NCBI GenBank assembly: GCA_024114885.1
Contig: CP099420.1
Coordinates: 2,170,001 to 2,234,000 of the forward strand
Direction: 5' to 3'
Origin: Septoria linicola
Lineage: Eukaryota; Ascomycota; Dothideomycetes; Mycosphaerellales; Mycosphaerellaceae
DNA: 64,000 bases
In this document: positions 30,774-41,495 of the stretch, piece by piece
Layout of the letters: every line of letters starts with the position of its first letter
How positions within the stretch are numbered: position 1 is the first letter of the stretch
Notes under the pieces: model-generated
Databases searched by the model: none
The model's input: only the letters and a program-made list of their open reading frames with translations
What the model was told of the DNA's origin: nothing
Made by a program: the position numbers and the translations under genes

Positions 30774-32166
30774 ATGCCTTCAGCAATCACACCGCCACCC
30801 TACGCTCCTTTGCGAGAGTCGAAATTGTTCAAGCCAGTTCAATTAGGCCGCATCAGCCTTCAACACCGTGTTGCTCAGGCCCCACTGACACGCATGCGTT
30901 GCGTCAAAGAAAGCGATGGCATTTTTGTTCCCGGTGACTTGACACTTGAGTACTACACGCAACGTGCAAGCAAAGGTGGACTGCAATTGACAGAGGCGAC
31001 CGATATATGCCACTACGCCAGTGGCTACCCTGGGGTTCCGGGCATCTTCGGCGGATCCCAGATCAAAGCATGGAAGAAGATTGCCGATGCGGTACATGCC
31101 AAAGGCGGATTCATCTTCTGTCAGTTGTGGCATACTGGAAGAGCATCACCACCAAGTTTTCGAGATGGACAGCAGGCTTTTAGTGCTAGCAATATTCCTA
31201 TCTCGGGCAAGGCACTCGATGGCACCGAATATAGTGACAATCCACCCAAGCCTGCAACTGAAGAAGAGATCGCGAGCGTAGTCGAATGTTTTGCGAACGC
31301 GGCACGAAACGCGATTGAAGCTGGCTTCGACGGCGTCGAAATTCACGGTGCAAATGGGTAAGCGCTCCTCTTCTTATGCATTGACCAAGCCATTCGCGTC
31401 TCAAATCACGCACAGCACAGAGATCAAAGTCTCTTGAGTGACGTTTGCCATACTGACACCGTGTCTCAGGTATCTGCTCGATCAATTCCTACACGACAAT
31501 GTGAACCAGCGGACCGACAGCTACGGAGGGAGTGTCGAGAATCGGAGCCGATTTCCACTCGAGGTCATCGCGGCAGTTTCCAAGGCCATTGGATCAGATC
31601 GAGTTGGCATCCGGCTCTCGCCCTACAACTATTTCCAGTATGCATCGATGCTAAAGACCTGTAATGTGCCCAACTAATTCATCGGCAGAGACACAAAGGA
31701 TAGCAATCCGGTTGCTCACTGGTCATATCTCTGTGAGCAGATTGCTGCTCTCCCAGAAGAGCTAAGACCAGTATATGTACACAGCGTAGAGCCTCGCTTT
31801 GACGAAGTACTTGACGAGCAAGCGAAGCTAGATGCACTGTCGACTTATGGAAGCAGTCAGCCTGAGATCACTCGCAAGACTGCCTACTCTCTGGACCCTT
31901 TCCGACAAATCCTACAGAAGGGCGGCGTGAAGTTCCTGACAGCAGGAAACTTCAATCGCAAAAATGCATTGCCAAATCTTGAATCTGATTCTGCCGATAT
32001 CATCATTTTCGGAAGATGGTTCATTGCCAATCCTGATCTACCACGACGTCTGGCAGATGGCCTGGAGCTGAACAAGTACGACCGGAACACCTTCTATGGA
32101 GCAGACCCGCCTAACAAAGGCTACGTGGATTATCTTTCATATCGAGACGCTCAGCACCCGGAATGA
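30774..32166 (+). CDS. hxnT: Old Yellow Enzyme family NADH:flavin oxidoreductase; hxnT-like
   Basis: Exons 30774-31357, 31470-31637 and 31689-32166; 1230 nt, 409 residues. It is a FMN-dependent (beta/alpha)8 barrel. Motifs are LFKPVQLGRISLQHRVAQAPLTR at the start, FIFCQLWHTGRAS, the FDGVEIHGANGYLLDQFLHD strand, QRTDSYGGSVENRSRFPLEV, DRVGIRLSP, and near the end the FMN-phosphate strand ADIIIFGRWFIANPDLPRRL. Typical OYEs reduce activated C=C bonds with NADPH. HxnT of A. nidulans belongs to this family and is part of the HxnR regulon. The catalytic His-x-x-His/Asn pair of OYE appears as H-G-A-N. It lies immediately upstream of the regulator gene on the same strand. Intron 1 is 112 nt; intron 2 is 51 nt with donor GTATGC. 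Confidence 0.9.
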
Positions 32167-32502
32167 GCACTCTGGAGTCACTAGAGCACAAGTTCGGGGC
32201 CAGACGCGTGTGCCAGGGTATGCAGTAGATAGGCACGGCCAAAATGATGGCCATCCCTGACAATCTAAATCCGGATAGCTCTCCCCACTCTAGCAGTCCG
32301 CTGCCCTATCTGACTTCAAGAAAACAGTGAGCAACTTGAACTGCCATCAAAGAGCACTGTCTATAGAGATGCATCCGAAAGCAGCATTACTATAATCTCT
32401 CGAGGCCACCACTTACCAAGACTCACCGCTTGGATCCTCCTATTTGTGCTGTTCCATCAACATTTCCCATGCAGCCCTATTGAGGCTATAGTAGATCACA
32501 AT
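32167..32502. promoter_or_regulatory. Intergenic region hxnT / hxnR
   Basis: 336 bases with no gene: the 3' UTR of the OYE gene and promoter of the regulator. An upstream in-frame extension of the regulator (to 32446) has no ATG. Confidence 0.4.
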
Positions 32503-35320
32503 ATGCACCAGCCACAAGACAATCGCTGGCATTGCCAACATGAGGGATGTGGCCGATCCTTCACTCGTCACGAACATCTACAACGGCATGTTCTGAATCA
32601 CGCTGATGGGGACTATACATGTGATAGATGCCGTGCACATTTCAAGAGACCGGATTTGCTAGGTGAGGATGCTAGCGATGGATAGAGAGTACACGTGCTG
32701 ATCTCTCACAAGAGCGCCATATAGCTCGTCATCGCCGCAAAGACGCAGAGGGCGGCCAGCTGATGACCCGAAAGCGGCTATGGAAGGACGTTGACGGAAG
32801 CATTGTTGCAAAGAGACCTAGCCTGGCCAAAGCAGGAGAGCCAGACCTGCCTCTTTCGCCTCCAGGAAGTAACTCAGAGACTCGGACGTGAGTAAAGCCC
32901 TCGCAACAGGTCAGCACGAGTCGCACGCAGCTCTCTACCTACTGCATGGCCACTATGCGACCCAGCACTGAAGCAAGTAGAGTGACTGAAGCAGCACTGA
33001 CAGAGTGTGATTCAGGTCTGTGGCAGATCAAGAAACACACGACTTGGGTCTGGACCTCACAGACGAGCTGTTTTGGCAGTCATCTATGCCACCGGTATAT
33101 GACAGCGCCTTGGATAATCAGTTATTTGACGACATATTTCTACCAGATACTGCCAGCTCTTTCAATAGTAAGTCGCGTCGACAATGGTACCGGAGTCTGA
33201 GATGGATATCATTGAGACAGGAACATAATGGACACATTCACTAACTCTGCATAGTGCCATATACGACACAGAGTAATTACAATTGGCTTTTCGACCTCTC
33301 AACGCCACCGGCCCCGATTCCACTCCAATACTCTCAGCCAATGGTTCCTACCGCTACGATGGTCGCGCCACAAGCAGATGCTCTTCCGAGTCCTAGTACG
33401 ACCTCTGGTTCCAAGAATGGACATGAAGTAAATTTGTCGACAATCAACAGTGTCACTCCACGACTAGAAAAGGACCAGGGCACCAGGAGCAGTGATGACC
33501 AAGGAGCCGAGCGACGGTCGACTCAGAGACGGGACCTGCCTACCTTGAGAGATACCACTTCTCTAGCTCAAGCACTTGTCGAAAAGCCGCTTGGCCTCCT
33601 GAGTCCGCAGGTCCAATTGCCTCGCCTGGATGAGCTCAGTCGTGAGCGCATACTGGGCTTACTAGAATGCTTGTCTCCTATAATGCCTGACGGAAGCTCG
33701 ATGTGTTTTGATGACCCGTTACTTTCCCTCGCAAGCATGCAGTCCTACCTGGATCTTTACTTTACACGTTTCAACACATCGTATCCGTTGATACATCTCG
33801 CCACGTTCGAACCAAATGAGGCCGAACCTATCCTCCTCGTAGCGGTGCTTCTACTAGGAGCAACTCACGCCGACAAATCGGCTCATCAACTAGCAGTATG
33901 CATACACGACGTGCTTCGGCCGCAAATATTCTCGAATCCTGGGTTTAATGCGAAACCAGAGCTATGGGTTCTGCAGACAATTCTATTGACGGAATGTCTC
34001 GGAAAGTCCAGAGCTGGGCAGATACAGCATGATATGAGCCACCTCTTCCACGGAATGCTGATCAACCTAATCAGACGATCGGACTGCCAGATAGCACGAG
34101 CAGATACACAGGAATCGACACGAGAGGATCTGGACAAGCGCTGGAGGACATGGGCAGAGTTGGAGCAAAGAAAGCGGCTGGCACAAATATGCTTCGTCAT
34201 GGATGTTCAACATGCCGTATTGTTCAGTCAGTCTCTATGCATGTCGGCATTTGAGCTTCGCAGTCCTCTGCCTTGCCATCAAGCGGTGTGGGAAGCAAGT
34301 TCCCCGGCCGAATGGCGCGTAGCCTGCGCACAACAGAAGAAGCAGCCTCCATTACTCCTTGCTGTTCTGAAGGCATACTTGACGACTCCCGACGCCACAT
34401 ACCGTGCAGCTCTAGATTCTCTGTCAAGGAGAATCGTCCTTCATGCATTGATGTCAATATCATGGGACATGACCAGACGCGATCAAACTTCACTTAGGGT
34501 CATTGACGGCGACATCAGTGTAAGATCTTGGCGAGATCGTATGTCAAAATCGTACAACGCTTGGAAAGAGGACATGGACTTCTTCGTCCAGCATGAGACA
34601 AACAAGACCAGTGATCAGGCAGCTCTCCGTGTTTCCACTGGTCTTTGCAATCCAGATCGTGGAACACAGGAGCCCAATCCAGCCTCTAGCCTGCAGAGTG
34701 CTTTGCCGCAACAGGGCTACGAAGACTTCATTGTTGCGTATGGATCGCTATACCACGCTGCACAGATCTGTCTACTAGCTGAGGTCTTGGACCTACAGAT
34801 CTATGCAGGCGCAAGGCATATTCTTGGTCGACCAGTCACGAGAGCGGATTACACTCGCTCGCAAAAAGTCGTGAAGAGATGGGCAAACGAATGCTCAGAC
34901 TCTGCGGCTAGTGCTGCTTGGCATTCTGCAATGATTCTGCGTGAAGCTTCTCAACGGTCAGAAGGTATTGTCGCACACTCCTATCATCATCCTTGGGTTC
35001 TCTTCCTGGCGACGCTCACCATCTGGAGCTTCTTTCATGCTCGACCTCTGCCCCCAGGACTGTCAGCAGCCGACGACGATGAAGTGATCTGGAATCCCAA
35101 AGAGCATATGCATGCACTTCTCGAGCATATGAATACTACTCCGCTAGACAAACTAGCTGTGAAGTGGCCACAATCGGGCAGAAACTGCACAGTCAGTCTT
35201 ACTGCGGTTGTGGTTGATTGGTTGAGTAAGGTTCGATGGGGCGTGATACACGACGGGATGGCTGTACTCAAAGGCTTGATTTCAAGTAGGCTGATCAACG
35301 AGGGAGGCGAGAGCATATAG
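32503..35320 (+). CDS. hxnR: C2H2 zinc-finger / fungal_trans transcription factor; hxnR-like
   Basis: Four exons: 32503-32662, 32713-32887, 33016-33167 and 33255-35320; 2553 nt, 850 residues, in phase. Two tandem C2H2 fingers occupy residues ~9-60: WHCQHEGCGRSFTRHEHLQRH then YTCDRCRAHFKRPDLLERH. The second is completed across intron 1 and followed by the basic IARHRRKD. From about residue 320 a fungal_trans (Zn-cluster middle homology) domain is recognisable (LYFTRFNTSYPLIHLATFEPN ... LLVAVLLLGATHAD), continuing to a helical C-terminus. This rare combination, two C2H2 fingers plus fungal_trans, is the architecture of HxnR, the specific activator of the A. nidulans nicotinate genes. Its position between the OYE gene and the permease supports a pathway-specific regulator. 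Some other ascomycete regulators share this architecture. Confidence 0.9.
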
Positions 35321-35544
35321 CGGAGGCTCGAGAACTTCACTATTACCTTCTGCAGATCATCGCATCGTTGTCTACGCCATCCAAAGCTCATCTGACAATA
35401 AACTTGAGATCTCAGCTTTCTGGTGAGACACTGTGTCTTTGAGCAGATGAGAAGATCTTGCAATACATATGTCGCGGCCATTGTTGTTTACAATTGCGAG
35501 GATCGTCACGGAAGAAGCGGAGAACTACCGGAAGATGTCCAGTC

Positions 35545-37296
35545 TCAACGCCCTATGGCTTTCTTCTCGAGTGCTCGAAGTGGTGGGTATACCAAAGCGG
35601 CCCAGCTAGAGCCTATGAACAGTCCAATGTCCGTACCATCGTCTCCAATCAAGCTCGCAACAGGCCCCATGAAGTAAACTTGGTTCATGCCCAGCACAGC
35701 TCCTGCCCACCCGATGATGAATGTTGCGAGTGCAGCAAGACCAACAGGTAGCCTAGCGCTATCATTCCAGTCTTCCCAGGTGTATCCAGATCGACGTCGA
35801 AAAATCAGCTGATCCTGGAGAGTGATCACAATCCAGATAGCGACCCAGTAGCCCATGAGCGACAAGAAGTTCTGGAAGATGTCGTAAAGACAATTGCGCC
35901 CAACAGCTGCACATATGGTATACACCACAACGCTGAAAGTATTCCAGACCATGCGAGGCACCTTTAAAGGCCATGATCCAAGGCATTGGAACCCCAAGCC
36001 ACAAGCGTATGTTCCAAGAACGTTGTTGGCGATGACTCCAAGCATCATTATGCATGCACAGAAGTGTCCGAATGCTCCCAGGCCATTGAAGCCGGCGACT
36101 AAAACTGCCCCGGGCCCGACATCATCAGCATCGGTCCAGTCTGCTCGGCCCTCGAGTCCAGTGGCGAGACCAATGCCCAGATATAGACAGATCACATATC
36201 CGAGAGTCTCTACAGGGACGAGTCAGCCAATTCCGGCCTTTGTGCGAAGATGGTAAAGACACACTAACCTCCGAGCCATGTCAGAAAGAACGTAAGCTTT
36301 TTCGACGTCCGTTGATCAAAGTAGACATAAAAATCGGCCCCAGCTGGAGCCCATGCAGAGGGCGCTGATAGACAAAGGGCAAATATCGACAATCTGTTTC
36401 CAACGATTGTCTTTGTAGTACCAACAGAGGAAGCAGACACATCGAAGTATGGACCAGCGCAGCCAGCGAGGATGAGAAGCACACAAGCTTGAGGTATCCA
36501 GCCATATCGCTCGTACTTCTCGAGAACGGGCAGACCGATGACAGTAACAGACCAAGTAATCACCTGACAACATTAGCCACTGATCAAGACAGAAGTGCTT
36601 GTCGACTTACGGCAACAATGATCACACCAACAATCACAGAAACGTTGCCGCCTGCTATTGCCGAAAGCATCTGCCCGCCGACAACGCAGTCGATCATTCC
36701 ATAGCCTAGCATGATGACCAGATTGAGGACGACACAGATCCGGCTTGGCCACCAGCCCATTGAGTATCTCGCGATGATCTAGTAGAAGTAAGCGAAGAAC
36801 CTTCTTCAGATGGGACTGGAACTGGCATACCATTGTTCTGTTCCCCGACTGCGGCCCGAATGTAGACATGTAACCAGTACAAGCACATCCTACCATCACC
36901 CCAAATGTGGCACAGAGAGCACTATCCAGAAAGGAGAGGCCATAGATGCTGGGTCCGAGCAGGCCAAGTGCGACATGATTGGCAGTAAGATTGGCGCTCA
37001 GCCATAGGGAGATCATTTGCACGTAGGCTGAGAAGTTGCCCTGTGGTGTATCAGCATGAGGTTGTGGTGAGAATGTGAACACTCACGGGCTGCCTCTGGT
37101 CTGGTGGAACTCGGTCGATCCCTCGAGTCTCTGTGAAGTCCGAACGTATTGTATGCCAGTGCCTCTTCCACCACGACATCTTGGTGTCGTACACATGTCC
37201 TTCGTTTATCGAGAGTGCTTCATCACTGGCGATGGTTTGATCGTCCACAACGGGAAGTTTGGCATCGTGCTTCTCGATGTCTGTTGACGAGGACAT
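35545..37296 (-). CDS. NCS1-family purine-cytosine permease (FCY2-like)
   Basis: Five exons: 37296-37087, 37040-36831, 36778-36611, 36563-36269 and 36209-35545; 1548 nt, 515 residues, all junctions in phase. The hydrophilic cytosolic N-terminus ends ETRGIDRVPPDQRQ, the conserved lead-in to TM1 of fungal Fcy permeases. Next come NFSAYVQMISLWLSANLTANHVALG, LCATFGVMVGCACTGYMSTFGPQSGNRTM, and IIARYSMGWWPSRICVVLN. About twelve hydrophobic segments follow, ending ALVYPPLRALEKKAIGR. NCS1 Fcy carriers import cytosine, purines or related heterocycles with protons. In known hxn clusters the transporters are MFS proteins, so an NCS1 carrier beside the regulator is a candidate importer of a nicotinate-related or other N-heterocycle; this is inference. 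Confidence 0.92.
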
Positions 37297-37830
37297 CTCG
37301 GCTGGCTCTTGAACTAACTTGATAGGAAATTGCCGCTGCAAAAAGACAGTGTTATAGCATTGCTGTACGCTTGGAGTTCTATACAGGCCAGGTCTGTTGC
37401 ACGTGCAGCCTTGATAGCCTTATCACCTGTCGCACAGATAAGCTGCAGCCAAGTCAGCAGTCAGCGTACTCCACGTCCCACTCTTGGGCGCGTATACTGT
37501 TGCGCAGACCAGTGTCAAGCGGGCCGCAGCGCAGCTAGGTTACCTTTGCCCGAGCTGTGCCAGCAACAGCATATCACCTCCGTCGTGATTCGTTGAGGGT
37601 TCAAGGACCAGGTTCAAGGGCGTACAGAGTGCTTGATGGCCCTGTTTCGGGCCCAATGTCCGAGCCATTGTCAAGGGCCGAAACCGCGAGAAGCGTTCAA
37701 AAGGAGCACAAGTCCGAGAAATTGCAGGCGGAACTGAGTCGTCTAGACATATAGAGTCTCACTGCCTATTGACTGTGGCATATGAACATGATGTGCAACT
37801 ATGTGGTGAGGAATGTATTCGCTGGTGTGC
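37297..37830. other. Intergenic region permease / hxnY-like
   Basis: About 530 bases with no supported gene; the permease promoter is at the left end. A 65-codon plus-strand frame at 37557-37754 has no recognisable product. Confidence 0.4.
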
Positions 37831-39029
37831 CTAGTATGTAGCCTTCAAACGTTTGACAAGGTGCTCGCCACAATTGACAGCCGCATACTTTCGAGGAGTG
37901 TCTTCGCTGAAGGTACCTGGTATAGCGTCAATAATGCTGTCGTGATTCGGGTGACAAAAGTAGGGGATCTATACACAGTCAGTACGAGCTGCTCGACAGG
38001 GTGGGGGCACGAACAGTGTATCTGGCAGGGTGTACACTAGATTGTGTTGGAGGTTCAACGACTCTGTGCACCGTGCTCTTGATGGTGTCATTGGACCAGC
38101 GAGCCAGCAGATCACCTGCATTGACGACTACCGTGCTAGCGATAGGTGTAGCATCAACGAATTTGCCGGTTGGCGAACGCACCTGCAAACCGCCGGCCAT
38201 GTCCTACTTCAAATCAGCATTGAACGAAAGCATAATGAGTCCGACTAACCTGGAATAAGCAGGTTATCGATCCATAGTCAGTGTGAGCGCCAGCTCTGAC
38301 TTGGTCGACGTCCTTCTGCTTAAATACGTCTGACTTGACTTCTGGATAGTGCAGAAGTCGGAGAGTATTGTCCCCAGCATCGCAGTAAGAATCAAACCTG
38401 ACTTTCGTCAACATGCTGAATCTGAAGGACTTGCACCATGATCGTTGGCTTACCAGAACTCATCTATGCCCAGGCCAACTGCGATGGATCGCATAATATT
38501 GATGTGTAGTCCCTTACATTGATCAAAGAACTCTATCATTTGATCACGGAACTTCGCACCCGCAGCGTCCTGAGGCCAAGGGTTGGGCATGCCAGGCTCT
38601 CCTTCTTTGCCTATCTCGATTGACTCTTTGAGATCGGCGCCTTCTTTTGCTCGGACATTTCGATCTCCTCAGCACTCTCGGCGTCAGTGACCTTTTCTCG
38701 GCCTGGCTGGCTGTAGCCGCGATTTGCCTATAGCAAGTAAATACTACGGCACGGCATCTGAAGCACAGGACACGTACCTCTGGCGTCGTCCATGCTAGAG
38801 CATCCTTTTCCACTCTTGGACGATCGAAGAACTTAGCAGACTCTTCGAAGGTCTTCTGGAGCATCTCTTGTGGTACACCATGATTGCTGAGATAGATGAA
38901 TCCAGCAGTCTTGAAGCCTGCTAGAATAGCTTGAGCTGTTGACTTCTTGGTCAAGGCATCACCTTCCAGGAAAGCCGAGAAATCAATAAGTGGAATCTCC
39001 AGATTCGCCTCAGAGACTGCGGTTGACAC
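37831..39029 (-). pseudogene. hxnY: 2-oxoglutarate/Fe(II) dioxygenase, hxnY-like, with frameshift
   Basis: Five exons are recognisable: 39029-38778, 38727-38454, 38397-38250, 38203-38015 and 37968-37831. The fold is a DIOX_N segment (EIPLIDFSAFLEGD ... GFIYLSNHGVP ... ESAKFF) plus a 2OG-FeII_Oxy core. All ligands are present: HTDYGSITCLFQ (His and Asp), STVHRVVEPP (second His) and RYTIPYFCHP (the Arg that binds 2-oxoglutarate). Two defects are visible. In exon 2 the frame reads ANRGYSQPGREKVTDAESAEEIEM and then must drop one base near 38655 to continue as RAKEGADLKESIEIGKEGE; without that the frame stops about 16 codons later. Secondly, the expected start is GTG (39029), with no in-frame ATG for at least 25 codons upstream. 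Either the gene is decaying or the assembly has a one-base error plus an unseen first exon. HxnY is the dioxygenase of the A. nidulans nicotinate cluster. Confidence 0.8.
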
Positions 39030-39481
39030 TGCTTGTGGCTTCAGGTTACGAAATGTCTTGTTTGCAATGAATCGAACAATGATAATCTGATGATGACCTA
39101 CTCTGCAGTCTCGTTCACAGCTGCGCTATTATGCTGCTAGCTCACTTGCCTTTACCAAGCTAATGCACCTCGAGTCACTGTAGAATGGGGTCAGAACATG
39201 CGGAGATAGACAGGCTCAAGTGAACAGGCTTGTTGATAGGTCATGCCTTTGCTTGGAGTGCTCGTTATCAGTGCGGCGGGTCCTATCAGCTCTAGGCGAA
39301 TCTGGGGCGCGAAAGGCCGGCTTCTGCCCACTCTATGGATGGCACTCTATGCTGACGCAGCGGATGCGACTTGCAGTAGAGTCGAAGATGGGCGGGTAGC
39401 GTTGCAGCATAGAAGTCGGCCGGACGGAGAGTGTTGACGCGTAGATGGCTGAAAGGAAGCAAAGCACGCTAGCACATCCGA
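39030..39481. other. Divergent intergenic region hxnY / enoyl-CoA hydratase
   Basis: About 450 bases between divergent genes; no supported gene. It should contain both promoters and any missing first exon of the dioxygenase gene. Confidence 0.4.
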
Positions 39482-40508
39482 ATGCGAGGCGGCTCGCATT
39501 CCGCTGTGTCGATTGGGGTGGGGCGGTCTGGTGCTCCTCGCGGTTGTGTTTGTAAAGCCCCTGACATCGACATGAGCTGGCCAAGGTTACCTACCAAAGC
39601 AGCATATCTAGCCTTGCAGAATGGCAAGCGAAGAAACGCACTCTCTCTGAGCGTTCTGCGTGATCTCCGCGAACAGCTTACCAAGTACAATACATCGCCC
39701 GTGGACGGCCGTGTCCGAATCTTGCCTGCCTTCCAACCTGCTGTCCTGAATGACCTTGAGGCAGTATCTGCAGGCTCTGCATCGGAAGATACAAAGGCCA
39801 AACATGCCTGGCTCGTAGATGGTGCTACCTGGCGAAAAGAACGCGAAGGACTTCCCAGCGTCATCGTCCTTCGCAGCGAAGGCCCAGTATTCTCCTCGGG
39901 ACACGATCTAGGAGAGCTGCGAACGCTCTCACACGATGGGGTCAAGGAGACATTCGCTCTTTGTGCAGAAGTCATGAGCCTGATCAGGCGATCTCCAGCA
40001 CCGGTCGTCGGCGTGGTGCAAGGACTAGCCACTGCAGCAGGCTGTCAGCTGGCTCTGACGACTGACATTCCCATCGCTGCAGGATCTACACAGTTTCGAT
40101 TGCCTGGAGCATCGATAGGGCTTTCCATGTACTTTCCCTTCGACTGCGGTGTCACGGAAGCTGGGTGCACCTTTCACATATCGAATGCTGGCGTTGGCAG
40201 AGCCTGTGCGAGCAAATGAGCTTCCAGGCGGAGCAGTAGACGTGGTTGCTGATGCAGAGGCATTAGAGAAGCGCGTCGAAGAAGTGATAACGAAGCTATC
40301 TCAGTATAGCGGAGCTCAATCGCAAGCTCTCGGTAAGTGGGCTTACTGGACGCAGCTCGGTCTTCGCGGCGGCGATTCTGGTGGCGATGGGTACGAAGAA
40401 GCTGTGTCTTGGGCTGGCAGGATGATGGCTTTGCATGCTCGGTCCGACGATGCCAAAGAAGGCATATCGGCATTCTTTGAGAAGAGGAAACCTAGCTTTT
40501 CTACATGA
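39482..40508 (+). pseudogene. Enoyl-CoA hydratase/isomerase family, ECHDC3-like, with frameshift
   Basis: The first frame (39482-40120) and a second, one base offset (40119-40508), together read as one crotonase-fold protein of about 340 residues. The N-terminal half contains LPTKAAYLALQNGKRRNALSL, LPSVIVLRSEGPVFSSGHDLGELR (first oxyanion-hole segment), SPAPVVGVVQGLATAAGCQLALTTDI (second) and STQFRLPGASIG. The C-terminal half continues FPCTFPSTAVSRKLGAPFTYRMLALAEPVRANELPGGAVDVV and ends EKRKPSFST. The junction is a GGG run at 40118-40120; one G too many explains the shift. In-frame reading would stop at 40219 with about 30 unrelated residues. The upstream ATG (39482) adds an Arg/Ser/Gly-rich leader that may be a mitochondrial presequence; the second ATG is at 39572. 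The mitochondrial ECHDC3 subfamily is of uncertain substrate. No intron fits. Confidence 0.8.
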
Positions 40509-40823
40509 ACGCATAGCCTGTTGTGCTAGGTACCAAAAGCAGTCGTGAAGTCAGTCGAAAGCACGGTTCAACGACCATCGAATCAAGATGCTGACACGAG
40601 CCAGTTCTCGAGCTTTTGAGTGGTACATTCAGAGATCCCGCCTTGCCGTAATTGTATAATGTTACTTCTGATCCAGATGACGCCTCGTATGAAGCTGATG
40701 TGGGTCAAGCCATTTGACATCATCCTTCGCTGAGCTTGACGTCTTCAAGCTTCACCAAGCTTCTGCGATGCTTTCTTCTCCTCTCATATTGTATTGAATC
40801 GTGTCGTTATCTGACTATTCACA
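40509..40823. other. Intergenic region
   Basis: 315 bases without a gene between the hydratase and a small spliced gene. Nothing further is seen. Confidence 0.4.
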
Positions 40824-41141
40824 ATGCCTGAAGTAAGTTGTTCCACACTCGTGTTTTCCCTTCCTGGACTAAATTGATGTATTAGGGACAACAGCAACTC
40901 AGCGAGGAGGACAGGAAGATCCTCGAAGAAGCGCACCGCAACAAGGACAACCCAGAACATCCTGCGCATAAGGATCATCCCAAGGTTAGTCTCGCCATCA
41001 TGAACGCCTTGAGCATCGCTTATTCAGTTGCAGCATCATGAGTTCTTGAAGAAGCTTGCCTCCAAGTTCGGAAATGCCGCGGTGTTTGGTGCAGGAGCTA
41101 CAGCAGGCTCAGACATGATCAATGGACTACTAGGTCGGTAG
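40824..41141 (+). CDS. Small hypothetical protein, 71 residues, three exons
   Basis: Exons 40824-40832, 40886-40984 and 41034-41141; 216 nt, in phase. The first exon encodes only Met-Pro-Glu before a GTAAGT donor. The protein is highly charged in its first half (SEEDRKILEEAHRNKDN then PEHPAHKDHPKHHEF). It ends in a small-residue segment FGNAAVFGAGATAGSDMINGLL that could be a short amphipathic or membrane-inserting helix. I recognise no named family, though the PxHPxHKDHPKHH wording looks like a conserved fungal small protein. Good splice sites at both introns (acceptors TTAG and GTTGCAG) and an unbroken frame favour a real gene. It would be missed by a 60-codon ORF cut-off. Confidence 0.65.
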
Positions 41142-41495
41142 ATTGGGAGTAGAGCGCTGGCATCGATGCAATTATGTTGGCTTCATCTTCTCTTGATCAT
41201 GCAATCACCGTGGCTCTCATTCTCCCACCTTGTCTCTCGCTCTTCTTGTTGCGCTCGGTCACGACACATCTCCGGTCCATTGTCCTTCATTGGCCCTGAT
41301 CCTTTCTGCTCCAACCGCCACAGCTGATGTGGATTCGCAGAGATACCTCAATGGGTACGTTGGTCGTCGTAGATTCGTAGTTCTCGTGGGCAGCACAAAC
41401 TCGGTCATGCTCGTCTAGATGCTAGCAATGAAGCTTCGTTATTGTCAGCGTGGTCGCGAAGGTGCCGGTCAATTTTGAGTCTCTCACAGTGTTGT

